A stretch of 64,000 nucleotides of DNA from Atherinomorus stipes (taxonomy: Eukaryota; Chordata; Actinopteri; Atheriniformes; Atherinidae), in the NCBI GenBank assembly GCA_023101725.1, contig JALJCO010001188.1, positions 62,001-126,000 of the forward strand, given 5' to 3'. The notes beneath the pieces are model-generated. The model made no database searches. It saw only the letters and a program-made list of their open reading frames with translations, and was not told the origin of the DNA. The position numbers were made by a program, and so were the translations under genes. The stretch's first letter is position 1. Every line of letters begins with the position of its first letter. This document shows, piece after piece, positions 36,101 through 48,800 of the stretch.

Positions 36101-37847
36101 TCACTAACAAAGAGCAAAAATCTAAGTATGAAATACATTTCAGTAAGCGTATTCAATACTTATTCCCTGTGTCATTTCACTATATTAGACATAACTTAAT
36201 TTATGGCCATAAATGTTGGGATTTCTTTGTGTGCATTACTTGGGTTGTTGCTGACATCTGGTGCAAATTTCATGTCAATAGCTCTATAGAAATGATTTTT
36301 GGGGAAAGCTGTTCATTCCCCCGCTGTATGTGCCATACATGTTGCAGGAGCAGGACTGTCAAGCAAATGAATTGTGTGTCAGTGAAAACACACTGGTGTA
36401 ACAAGTACAGAAATATGGCCATTGTACCTTAAAAATAAGCACCTACTTCTCAGGAAACTGACCTTGATGGTAACGTGTCTTCAAAACTCCGGTATAAGCC
36501 TTTGGATCAATGCTTCTGCAACACATATAAAGGTCAGCCATGCCATGGACACCAGCGAACTCCTAAACCATTACAGAAACTGGTATTTGTACCTTTTGCT
36601 CACAACAACATGGATTTTCTCTCTCATCTTTGTAACATAGAACTTAATATCCATTTTTAATCTTTCTTTCCACTTGGACCTGATAGATGGCGTCATAGAC
36701 AGGATGCGAGCACAACCAGGGACCGTGATTTCATCGTTCTGTTAGAAAATCTCACGATATTTCACGAATTCTCACGAGATTTTGTAACAGAACGATGAAA
36801 TAATGCAAAATTTCGTAAGCAAAATAGATCGATACCGCATTTTTAAATGTCAATATATCGGCATATGAAAATATCGCAAAAGTTTCGTGAATTCTCGCGA
36901 GAATTTGTTATGGAACAATAAAATATTGTGAGATTTCGTTAGTAAAATAGACCAATACTGCGTTTTTAAATATCAAGAAGACGAATCAATTTATTTTATT
37001 TTATTTTATTTTTTTTAGACTTTAGAAACAGCGGGCTGATCATTTAAATATCGGTGGGGTTCCTGATGTCCGATATTCAGTTTTAATGCCGATATACCTG
37101 TAGGCCAATAGGGTCCGATTATACTGTACATCCCTATTTAAAACGCAACAATCTCTGGTTGTTTCGTCAGGTCACTTGACCTTTTTATGAATGCTGTGAC
37201 TGCGTGTTTGGCCGCAGACTGCAGTACAAACACAGGCTTTTTACCCCCTGGTTGTGCGCGCAACTGCCAATGTTTGTAAACGGGAAACCCATCTATACGC
37301 TGCTTCCTACTTGTCATACACTTGCAGGTTCGATTTCTAGGTTCAGCTTCGGAGTGACAGTTTTTTCCCAAGATGCTCTGAGCCACACAATGGTGTGATG
37401 GTTCCTCAACCCTGAGGACTGGAATGTCATGCGCACCCAGCAGTGGTGTCCAGCTTATACTGTTTTCCTTTGACTCCATCCCAGGAAGCAGGATGAACGG
37501 TTGTTTGTCTCTGCAGGTTGCAGGAGCTGACTGTGTGCTCAGAGGACAACGTGGACGTTCATGACATAGAGCTGATGCAGTACATCAACGTGGACTGCTC
37601 CAAACTAAAGAGGCTGCTACAAGGTTTGCTTTGATTGGTGTTACTGGTGTGAGAATGGGCTGTAAACAAATATTCCATTGGTGGTGTGTATTTGCAAGAA
37701 ACTGTCAATACGATAGCTTAGGTATCAAGATACAGGGATATGAAAATGAAAAAAAAAAAAAACTTTATTCATCCCCGAAGGGAAATTCAGTTATATGATA
37801 TGTTGATATATGATATATTGCGATACTTTAAGCAAGACAATATAAGT

Positions 37848-37930
<83 letters not shown>

Positions 37931-38426
37931 ACTAAAAGGAATGCTGGGATATGAAGTTCTTCCTCAATAAGTGGATAGTGGGGAGTGGATAGCCCAGTGG
38001 TAGCGTCGTGGGCTTGGGCGCGGAGGACCCGGGTTCGATTCCCCGACACGACTCCTGGGTGAACCACTGAGGACCCCCGAGCAAGGTCCTTAACCCCCCC
38101 ACCATCTGCTCCCCGGGCGCTTTAAGTAGCAGCCCACTGCTCTCTGATACTCACAGAGTACAGAGATGGGTAAAATGCAGAGCCCTAATTTCCCCTCGGG
38201 GATCATACCAGTATAACAAAAAAAAAAAAAAAAAAAAAATAACAGGGACTTTTCGTTTGGAAAATATCAATGCAATGCTTTTTAATATCAATACGATATT
38301 GCAAGACAAAATATCGCAACATATCGGCATATCGATATCTTCTCACACCCCTAGATTCCATAGATAAGCAAAAGACACATTATTATCACATCGACTCAGT
38401 GTGGAGAGTATATAATGTATATTATG

Positions 38427-38463
<37 letters not shown>

Positions 38464-41400
38464 GTATTTCTGTTCTTAAATGGCTCCGATTTTAATCACT
38501 TGCCAGCAACTAAATTCTTTCTTTACCAGTTTCACTGAGTTACTGGTTTCAATGCTGCTTCCCCAACGGAAAACTACAAAGAAAACTGTTTAGAATATGT
38601 TCAGCATCAATTGCTAATATTGCAACTTTATTTATTAAACATTTTTTTTTACAGTGCGACAACATGCAACATAGCAACTGAAATAAAAACAATGAAAATA
38701 AATAGAATATAAAATACATACTCTATTTTCTCTTGTAAACAGTCACTTTGATGCATTTCCAGTTACAGCCAGGTATCTGTAGTCCGCCTCTTCTTCTTCC
38801 AACATAAACATAATCATTTTTGTATTCCAGTACTCCTAAATCCCACAATTCTCTCATTTTGTGTTTTTCACTTTCAAAATGAGGGGGTTGCTCCATTTAA
38901 TGGTCATTTAATGTAGTCCAGTCTATGTAGGATTGAAACTACCAATTTCATAAAAAAGAAATACAAAAAATGCATAAAAGTCAAAAAAGGAAAGGAACTA
39001 ATAACTTGAAAAATATTTTAAAAATAATCATCATTGAAAGACTGAATGTGAGATATTCGTGTATTTGCTTTAGATTGTGATGGTTTTCTTGTAAGTTGGT
39101 TAAATCATCTCTTTAGTTACTTTTATTTTCAGTTTAATTTATCATTTTAACTCATTTTAAATTTATGAATGCATTTTTTATGTCTTTCATTTTTATAAAG
39201 CAAATACTTATGTAGAATCAAACACAAAATCGATGCTCATGCACATTTGGAAAATCTGAATAAAAATATTAATATTAAACATTTATGCAAGAGTTGTTAC
39301 ATCAATATGTATTTATCTGGAATTATTTTTGTTTTTTTTATTTGGCCATTTATATATTCTATATTTTTTCTGATTTGTGACAGTTTCGGTCCCTGAAGTA
39401 TTTATGGTAAAGCAAAACACGAGAGACCACTTTCCTTTGGTGGTCTGACAGCTGACCACCTTGTCAGAAACTCTCACTTAATTAGCCCACACTGTAATTC
39501 AGTTTCAGTCATTTAGACACTGATGTAGGCATTAACCTGCATTTTCTGGAGACTTGCATGACTGCAGAACCCGTCTGGATGAACTGGAACACTGGTGAAC
39601 CGCCATTGTAGAGCGTGCTGTGGTGTTGTGATGCCTGGAAGTCTGTTGATTTGTTTATCATGCTGATATTTGTGTGTTTTTATCATTTTCAGAAACAGTG
39701 CTGAAGTTCAGAGCCCTAAAGAAGCCCGCCCAGCTTGCAGTCATCAACAGTTTAGAGAAGGTATTTCCAGCCTGAATCTGTCCCAGTACAAGTCTGGAGG
39801 TTTTAATGGCTGTTAAAGAAACATGTACGCTACTGGTCAGATTTTTAGAGCAACCCTGTTTTTCCAGTTCTTTATGGAAAGATAGATGGGAAGTTGGGAA
39901 ACCCCTGGGAAATGGCAGCACCACTTTCCAAGGCTTGATCAAGTTCTGTTTTTGCAGAACATATTTAAATTGTTGATTTGTTTCTTGTTGCCTGAAAAAG
40001 ACCTTTAATTATTTTCAGTGAAGGCAAACCTTATCCTTTTTTTAACCTCTCATAAATCATCATGACCTTTGTGTCATTATTACTGCCTTAAATTAAAACT
40101 ACAAAATAAAGAAAATGCTGTGTCTTCTGTTAAAGAGTACGGTTGTCCTCATAGCTTTTTGTTGTGGATGCTCATGTTCGTCTGTTTTCTCTCGACAGGC
40201 TTTTTGGAACTGGGTGGAGAATTATCCAGATGAGTTCACCATGCTGTACCAACGCCCACAGACGGATATGGCAGGTATGAAGAGACTCAAATGGTCGACC
40301 TCGTTGTCAGAAATTCAGAATAAATCCAGATTCCAGATTCATTGTTTCACTGTTTGCACAAATAAATTTCAAATGCATCAAACTGCAGATTTCAGACTTT
40401 GAAAAGAAATCTTCATTAGTACCGTACCTCCCTGGTAAGGCCTATGCGGGGGTCCTGGAGAGGAGGGTCCGTTGGATCCTTGAACCTCGCATTGAGGAGG
40501 AGCAGTGTGGTTTTCGTCCGGGTCGTGGAACAGTGGACCAGCTCTACACCCTCTTCATGGTCCTGGAGGGGTCATGGGAGTTCATCCAACCAGTCTATGG
40601 GCGCATTCAGAAAGCATAGTCCGAAAGACTCTGTCCGTTTGGGGACTCGGTTTGGCTGGGGGTGGGGGTGGTCTTCCGGACTGAGATCGCGTTCACGTTG
40701 CACCATAGCCAAATGAGCCAAACGGGCCAAGAATCTCAGGTAGCGCTGCAATCAGACTCACCGTAGGCGAGGACGAGATATTCAACAAACAAGAAGGTTC
40801 TCACAACTTCTGATTACTTACGAAGAGCTGGGATTTGCTTTCATCAGACCCAATATTCATTAGAGCTTTTACTTTCTTGTCACTCCACTTTAGACCCTAT
40901 AGAATGTGCCCTATATGTGCTTTGTGGACTTGGAGAAGGCGTTCGATCGTGTCCCCCGGGGATTCCTGTGGGGGGTGCTCTGGGAGTACGGAGTGTCGGA
41001 CCCCCTTGTTCAAGCTGCCCGGTCCCTGTATGACCGGTGCCAGAGCTTGGTCTGCATTTCTGGCTGTAGGTCCATTTTCAGTGAGGGCTGGACTCGAGGC
41101 TGCCCTTTGTCACCGATCCTGTTCATAACCTTTATGGACAGGATTTCTAGGTGCAGCCGAGGTGTTGAGGGGATCCGCTTCGGTGGTCTCAGGATCAGGT
41201 CTCTGCTTTTCGCAGATGATGTGGTTCTGTTGGCGTCGTCGGGCCGTGATCTCCAACTCTTGCTGGAGCGATTTTCAGCCAAGTGTGAAGCAGCCAGGAT
41301 GAAAATCGGCACCTCCAAATCCAAGACCATGGTCCTCGCCCGGAAAAGGGTGGAGAGTCCTCTCCGGGTCGGGAGCGAGGTCCTGCCCCAAGTAGGGGAG

Positions 41401-42507
41401 TTCAAGTATCTCAGGGTCTTGTTCACGAGTGAGGGAAAAATGGAGCGGGAGATGGACGGGTGGATCGATGCGGACTCTTATCGATCCGTCGTCGTGAAGA
41501 AGGAGCTGAGCCAGAAGGCGAAGCTCTCGATTTACCGGTCCATCTACGTTCCTACCCTCACCTATGGCCATGAGCTGTGGGTCATGACCAAAAGAACGAG
41601 ATCGCAGGTATAAGCGGCCGAAATGAGTTTCCTCCGCAGGGTGGCCGGGCTCTTCCTTAGAGATAGGGTGAGGAGCTCTGTCATCAGGGAGGGACTCAAA
41701 GTAGAGCCGCTGCTCCTCCGTATAGAGAGGAGCCAGATGAGGTGGCTCGGGCATCTGGTCAGGATGCCTCCTGGACGCCTCCCTGGTGAGGTGTTCCAGG
41801 CACGTCCCTCTGGGACAAGGTCCCGGGGGGCCCAGGACACGCTGGAGGGACTACGTCTCCTGGCTGGCCTGGGAACGCCTCGGGATCCCCCTCGGATGAG
41901 CTGGTGGCTGTGGCTGAGGAGAGGGAAGTCTGGGCTTCCCTGCTTAGGCAGCTGCCCCCGCGACCCGATCCCGGATAAGCAGCAGAACACGGTACCGTCC
42001 GGTATCTTTATTAAGCCCCGTATCCACCAGCGGGTCGGGCCGGATCGGTTCACGTTCTTTTGCATGTCTACAGATAAAACCTGGGACGGGTACCCTTATA
42101 TCCGACCCAACCTACTCTTTTGGTATCCTTTGGTAGGGGCACTCATAGACATCGATAGACCCAGCATTCGCGGGTTTGAGACGTGCCGACAGAGCGGCCA
42201 TCTTGGGTCAGACCAGGCTGCCGTCAGAGTGAATGCGTGCCTGTTGAGGAAAGTGGTATTTCTCATGTTCAGACCTGCTTAACCCGGTGAATTTCCAGCC
42301 GATTTCTAGATAAATGGACTGACTGAAAATGCCATCCTTTTACGGGCCGCACAGGACTATTTGACTGAATTAAAGGATTGCATAACTTTATATATGACAT
42401 TTTGTTTATGTATTGACAGTGGCAAACCTGCAAAGCATCTCCACTTTTCTTCAAATAGAGGAATATAAACCAGATCTTGCGTGATTATATACATTGTGTG
42501 TGTGTGT

Positions 42508-42574
<67 letters not shown>

Positions 42575-42779
42575 TACACACACATATATATATAGGGTTC
42601 AGGTTCGCTGTAGGACGGAGAGATACAGAAATTCATTCCTGCCAGCAGCCATCACCTTAAAGAACAAGGCTGACTGACTTATTATTGTTATATCATTTCA
42701 TATAAATGTTGTATTAATTTTTAAAAAAAAGTGAGCTTTTCCAAATGCTGAATTTCCCTTCTGGGATGAATAAAGTATT

Positions 42780-42832
<53 letters not shown>

Positions 42833-45800
42833 GTGTGTTTTTTTATTCTTTTTATTGTGTTATTAAAACACTATAAGCCTGACACAACAATAAAATGTAA
42901 TTAATTAATAAATCAGTTAATGATCAAGTAATTCATTTATTAATAATTCATTCATAATGTGTTAATTAATCCATTGATTATTAATTTATTGAGTTACTAG
43001 TTAATATATTAATATTCATTAATAATATTCACTTATAAATTAAGAATGGATGAATTAATCATTCACTCATTTATTTTAAACTTTGTTAAGAATGTACACT
43101 GAATAAATAGTAATACAAAAGAGTATGGGCATTAAATAAGGGAAAAGGAAAGAAAAAGTTAATAAATAAAATCCAGTGTCAGAACTTTGCATAAAAGTGA
43201 TTCCAGAACTCTGAATCCAGTTTGAATCAAGTGAATAAAGTATGACTTTGTTCACTTGAGTTTAAATTGTTTTTGTTCTAAATAAATAAATGTTTTCCAA
43301 ATAAAGTTTTTTTTCCAGTTTGTCTTTGTCATTAAAATGGTAGAGTCATTTAAGTGTTCATTGTGAAATTTTATTTTATTTTTTAATTGTCTTACATGTG
43401 ATTAATCTGAGATCTGAGGAGCCTTCCATTCATTCTGACAGCAGCCGTCTGACCTGTGGTCTGACCCAAGATGGCCGCCCGATAGGCACGTCAGCCTAGT
43501 GGCCAGCAGCGTCCAATGGGGTGTCTACGTATATGATGTCTATGGGGGCACTGATCTAACCGATCCAGACCAAAGAGGTGGAGCTTAACACAGCAATCCG
43601 TTGATTTGTTGAAAAATCTGTCACTTCCCGTGTGACCCAGCGCAAAAACAAAGCAGGGGGGGACTCCTTTGTTTCTGTCATGTGTGGTGTGGTGCTTTGG
43701 TTAAAAGGTGTCGCACTGTGATGATGTCATGCGATGATGTAGCAGCGCTGTCCGGTTAATACTCCGCCTCCAGGGTAAGGGGACAGTTTGCTGTGGGGAC
43801 GCAAAGTGAAATCAGCATATCTGTACCAAAACCCACCCGATCCAGCCTGACCCGACCCGACCCAGACCCGTGGGTGGAAACGGGGCTTTAGATTTCTTTT
43901 CCATGTCTTGAAATCTGCAAAGTTTTTACAGTCCAGTAGTCTTTGTTTAGTATAACTGGTTTTTCTGGTATATTCAAGTTAAGCCCCTTTCAGGCTTATT
44001 CTGATGAGCAGTAATAGTTTTGACTTTTGGTCTTTTACACCGTTTGCATCAAGACAAACGCTCTGCACTTTTACCTCGGGAGTGTTGTGTACCGGCTATC
44101 TCTCATGTCATAAGAGCAGGAATCTTGTGCTCATTTTGGCTGAATGCATAAGAAATGTTCCAGTGTGACGTCCTATTCTACACTAAAAACAGTGCTTTTT
44201 AGTGAACTGCTTTGTAAAAATGGGATGTTTGCATCATTAACTGTTTGTTTGTCCACACAGAAGCTGCAGAGAAGTTATTTGACCTGGTGGACAGCTTTGC
44301 AGAGAGCGCCAAGAGGAAGGCGGCAGTATGGCCTCTGCAGATCATCCTCCTCATCCTTTGTCCGGAGATCACACATACAATCTCTAAAGATACAGTGGAA
44401 GAGAGCAAGGCCAACAAGGTGGGAGGAAGCGATGCACACACACAAACGCAGCACAGACTGACTTCAGCCTTCATGTAAACACTTCATCATCCTGTTGTGT
44501 TTGCAGAAATTGTTCTTGGACAACTTGCGGAAAGCTTTATCGGGGCAGGGTGGAAGCAAGCAGCTGATGGAAAGCGCTGCCATCGCCTGTGTCAAGCTCT
44601 GTAAAGCTTCAACCTACATCAACTGGGAAGACCACTCCACCATTTTCCTCCTGGTCCAGTCCATCGTCATGGATCTCAAGGTCTGACCTCCTGAAAAGGG
44701 ACTGGCTCAGGATGATGTTTTTCTTTAGGATGCATAATATGATTGCCCCCCCTGACGACCTATATCGGCCTTAAAACTGAATTTTGGACATCAACCACCC
44801 CACCGATATTTGACCGATATTTAAGCGATCAGCCCCGCTGTTTCTAAAGTCTAAAAAAAAAAAAAAATTCTTCAAAAACTTCTTTCTTACAGACTTTAAA
44901 ACTTGAAAAAACTAGGGGTGGAAAAAAATATCGATACACTGTAATATCGCAGTATTTTCATTTGCTGATATTGACATTTAAAAATGCAGTATTGATCTAT
45001 TTTACTTATGAAACCTCGCGAGAATCCACGAAATATTGTAAGAGTTTTTAACAATGATGAAATCTTGCAAGATTTTGTAAGTAAAATAGATTGATACCGC
45101 GTTTTTAAATATCAATTTGATGTCGGCATATGAAAATATCGCAATATTTCAGTGTATCGATATTTTTTCCCACCCCTATTTTTCAAAGTGTAGGAAACGG
45201 TAACAAAACTGCTGTTTGGAATGACTGCTTATTTTTTTTTCAGCTTTAATATCGGTATCGATATCGGTTATCGGCCACATAAGTTTTAGAATATTGTCAC
45301 ATCGGATATGGGCCAAAAATCAAAAATAGGGGTGGAAAAAAATATCGATACACTGAAATATTGCAATAATTTCATATGCAAGTATCAAATCAATATTTAA
45401 AAACGTGGCATCGATCTATTTTACTTACAAATCTCACGAGATTTCACTGTTCTGTTACACAATCTCACGTTATTTTGTGCATTCTCGCGAGATTTCGTAA
45501 CAGAATGATAAAATATTGCAAGATTTCGTTAGAAGATAGATACTGCATTTTTTAAATGTCAATATATCAGCATATGAAAATATCGTGAAGTTTTTGTAAA
45601 TTCTTTTAAGATTTTGTAACAGAATGATGAAATTTTGCAAGATTTTGTTAGAAAAATTAATATACTGCATTTTTATGTGTCAATATGATATCAGCATATG
45701 GAAATATTGCAATATTTCATTGTATCAATATTTTTTCCCACCCCTAGTCTTCAGAGGTTTTGAAGTCTGAAAAGACGTTTTTGAAGAGGAAGGCAGAGCC

Positions 45801-48800
45801 CCTATCGGCCCCCTTTCGGCACTGAGTGGGGGCCGATTATATCGTGCATCCCTAGTAGGAAAAGTTATTGACGAGCCAATAGACAAATGAAAAATGTAAG
45901 GAATGCAGAGGTGATTGCAGGATGTTTTTTCAGTCCCATTACTTTCACAGCTGATGTATAATACTATTTATATATTTAAAGCTTAATTAATCATAGCGTA
46001 TGAGGTAGTGAACCCAATTTTATCGAGTATTGCAAAAATTTTTGAAAGAAACATCTTCTATAATGCCTTTAAATAATTTTGCTGTGCTTTCTAAAATGCA
46101 AGATCAGTAAGGGTTGCTTTAAAATGTCTTAAAAACAGCCAGCTTTTCATCCAAGGTCTTAAATTTGATTTAAACTAGTCTTATTTTTTTACTTTTATTA
46201 ATTTCCGAGAAGCGTTGGTCATCTAGATTGCGTTGAATAAAACAGCAATCAGAAGTCGATTCTGTCCGGCTCGGATCGCTACTGTACGAGTGTTGGTACA
46301 TGATGATTAAACTACAAATTCTGTGACAACCACTTGTTTTTACAGTTTAAAGTTTTCTTTCAGTTTTTCTTTTCAAAATCTCATCATGTCTGACAGCCTC
46401 AGTGTCATGGCAGGACAGATGAATATATAGATATTAGTGTAATGTTTGGGAGGTTACTTTGGTTATGAAGCTGAAGTTTTGAGAGATATTTCTTTTCTAA
46501 TCTTAAGGGTGTCAAAAATGTATACAATGATGACCCAGTTGATGTAATTATGTTTTTAGTCTCTACGTTACTGTTCACAGAGACCAATAGTCTCAATACT
46601 TTCCTCTCTATTGTCCCAGATTTTTCTCTGTTCATCTTTGATCTCTTCCCGTTCCACCAGACTCAGCTGTTCAACCCAGCCAAGCCGTTTTGGAGGGGGA
46701 CCGGCAGCCAGAACGCCGACGTGGAGCTCATGACCGACTGCTTCGTCTCCTGCTTCCGCATCAATCCTCACAACAACCAGCACTTTAAGGTGGACCGACA
46801 GAAAGTGACGCTCATTTTATTTGTGTTTCAAGTACACTGCTGGACAACATTTATAAATGTTTTTCAAATTGATCTTGCTCACTTCCACGCCCCCTCTTTC
46901 CCCTCCAGGTCTGTTTGGCCGCCTCCTCCCCCTCCACCTTTCACTTTGTCCTGGTCAACTCTTTGCACAGAATAATCACCAATGTAAGTGTGTTTAGCAT
47001 CTCTATGGATAAAGGATGGACCGATACATCGGCCCGTTGATATTTTAGGCCGATATTTGCGTGTTTTCATGGTATCAGCATCGGCCGATACGTTGGGTGT
47101 GTTGGCTGATGCCCCCACTTGGCATAATTTATAGATTTTATATATACAGTCGTCCTCAAAATAATTCATACCCTCCAATTAAAGACGGGGGAAAAATCTG
47201 TTTTCGGTGAAATAAGTTAACATTGACAAAATTATAAATAAAAATTCTATGAAAATCATGACATTGATTTTGAATTGTGGATTAACAGAAATATTGAAAA
47301 CAAACGCACACAAAATAAAACAAGTAAACAAGCATAATGGGGCTCTGAAGCTATGATTTTGTTGAGCAACACTTTGAACCAATCACTGCAATCAGGTGTT
47401 TTCTCTAATGTTCAAAAATACTTCAACACCTGTTAACAGATATTTTGGTCCACTGTTCATGGGAAAGGTGCTCTAATGTGTCTAGGATTTTAAATAAAAA
47501 AAAAAGAATTTCAACTACAAATCAAAAGTAATATATCACTAAATTATAATTTAGTAAATTTTTATTTATTATTAGTTTCTTTAGTTTCTGTTTCTTTGAA
47601 TTTTGAATTACTATTGTAAATTCAGCATTTTCTTCAATTGGCAAAATCAATAATCAGCTAAATTTTATATTCAGAGCCCCATTATGCTTGTTTATTTACT
47701 TGTTTTATTTTTTGTATGTTTGTTTTTAATGTTTCTTTTGAACCACAATTCAAAATCAATGTCACGATTTTCATTGAATTTTTTATTTATTATTACTTTT
47801 GTTAATTTCAGCTTATTTTACTGACAGCTGATTTATTTCCTACTTTAATTGGAGGTTATTAATAATTTTGAGGACAATTTTTTATATTAATTGCAAGCTT
47901 AATGTTTGTTTTTTTTTGTTACAAGTGCACTGTTTCTTTTTATATGTTAAAGTGCTTTATTTATTTAATATTAAGAGTTGTAAAAAAAAATTTCATCCTT
48001 CATTATATTAATTTTGGAGTCAAATGCAGTATTGGCCCCAAATATCTGCAGATTATATCGACCATTGGCTGAGGCTGATGAGAAAATATCGGTGTCGGTC
48101 CTAAAAAAAATCTGTATTGGTCGACCCCTGCTATGGATGATTAATAACAGAACGTTTTGAAGCTGCTCAGCCTCATCTTGTGTTTCCACTTCTCAGTCCC
48201 ATCTAGACTGGTGGCCTAAGATCGATGCAGTGTACTGTTACTCTGGAGAGCTTCGCTTTATGTTCTCAGACACCCTCAACCGGGTGATTCAAGGCACTGG
48301 CACTCACGCTCCACTGCGCATGACACCGGTGAGCTAACGGCTCATACTGCTTTATATGATATCCTCCTCTGACTGATGATGGTGTTGCATTTACAAACTT
48401 TATAGCAGATTAAGTGTTGTATTTAGGCTTTGATTTGCAGGTATTTATCATTCTGATTCAGAGTGAACAATGACTCATTTTAATATTGACAAGTTTTCTG
48501 GGTGTGGGAGTGCACGTAGAAAGCAGTGAACCTAACGAGCGCTCGGTTGTGTGGTGTCCTTCTGCAGAGTCTGACATTCATAGGGAAGAAGACCACCAGC
48601 CTTAAGTTCAAAGAGAAAGCCACAGACCTCGACACCCGAAGTTACAAGTGCCTCCTTCTCGCTCTGGTCAAACTCATCCACGCCGACCCTAAACTCATGT
48701 TGCATGTAAGTCCATGATCAACTTTTTTGGAGAGGTTTATTAATTAAAATTGTTGGGGATGCACAATATAATCGGCCTCTTATCAGTATCGGCCTATGTC

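Larger units (their letters stand above)
33589..36326 (+). mobile_element. Tc1-like transposon C with two nested insertions
   Basis: Ends CAGCGGGGCAAAAAATATTG and CATTCCCCCGCTG lie between TA dinucleotides (33587-33588; 36327-36328). The roughly 230-bp inverted arms pair: tattgacatgaaatttttac with gtgcaaatttcatgtcaata, and acatttatgttcataaatta with taatttatggccataaatgt. Removing the hAT MITE (33842-34239) and the Harbinger-like MITE (34388-35193) with one duplication each leaves about 1.5 kb, a normal Tc1 length. Confidence 0.88.
37690..38352. mobile_element. Composite repeat with hAT-like outer ends, intron 5
   Basis: Between a left block (atacgatagcttaggtatca) and a right end (atatcttctcacacccctag) lie, in order, a reverse LINE/SINE tail (37751-37786), a TA microsatellite (37855-37928) and a SINE (37984-38240). 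Layered insertion into one old hAT-like copy is the simplest reading. Confidence 0.5.
42014..43887. mobile_element. PIF/Harbinger-like element, 1.87 kb, intron 7
   Basis: Ends AGCCCCGTATCCACCAGCGG and GTGGGTGGAAACGGGGCT with TTA duplication (42011-42013; 43888-43890). Subterminal arms pair: cggccatcttgggtcagacc near 42200 with ggtctgacccaagatggccg near 43460. The centre has been filled with A/T-rich sequence, two TA microsatellites and a LINE 3' end. No transposase frame is recognisable. Confidence 0.8.

Noticed and set aside
37984..38056. Possible functional tRNA gene
   Set aside because: The A and B boxes are perfect, but the sequence continues into a SINE body with a poly-A tail, and I could not fold an acceptor stem, so it is a SINE head.
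41010..42065. Open frames on the minus strand over Rex3
   Set aside because: Shadows of the + strand reverse transcriptase; no independent motifs.
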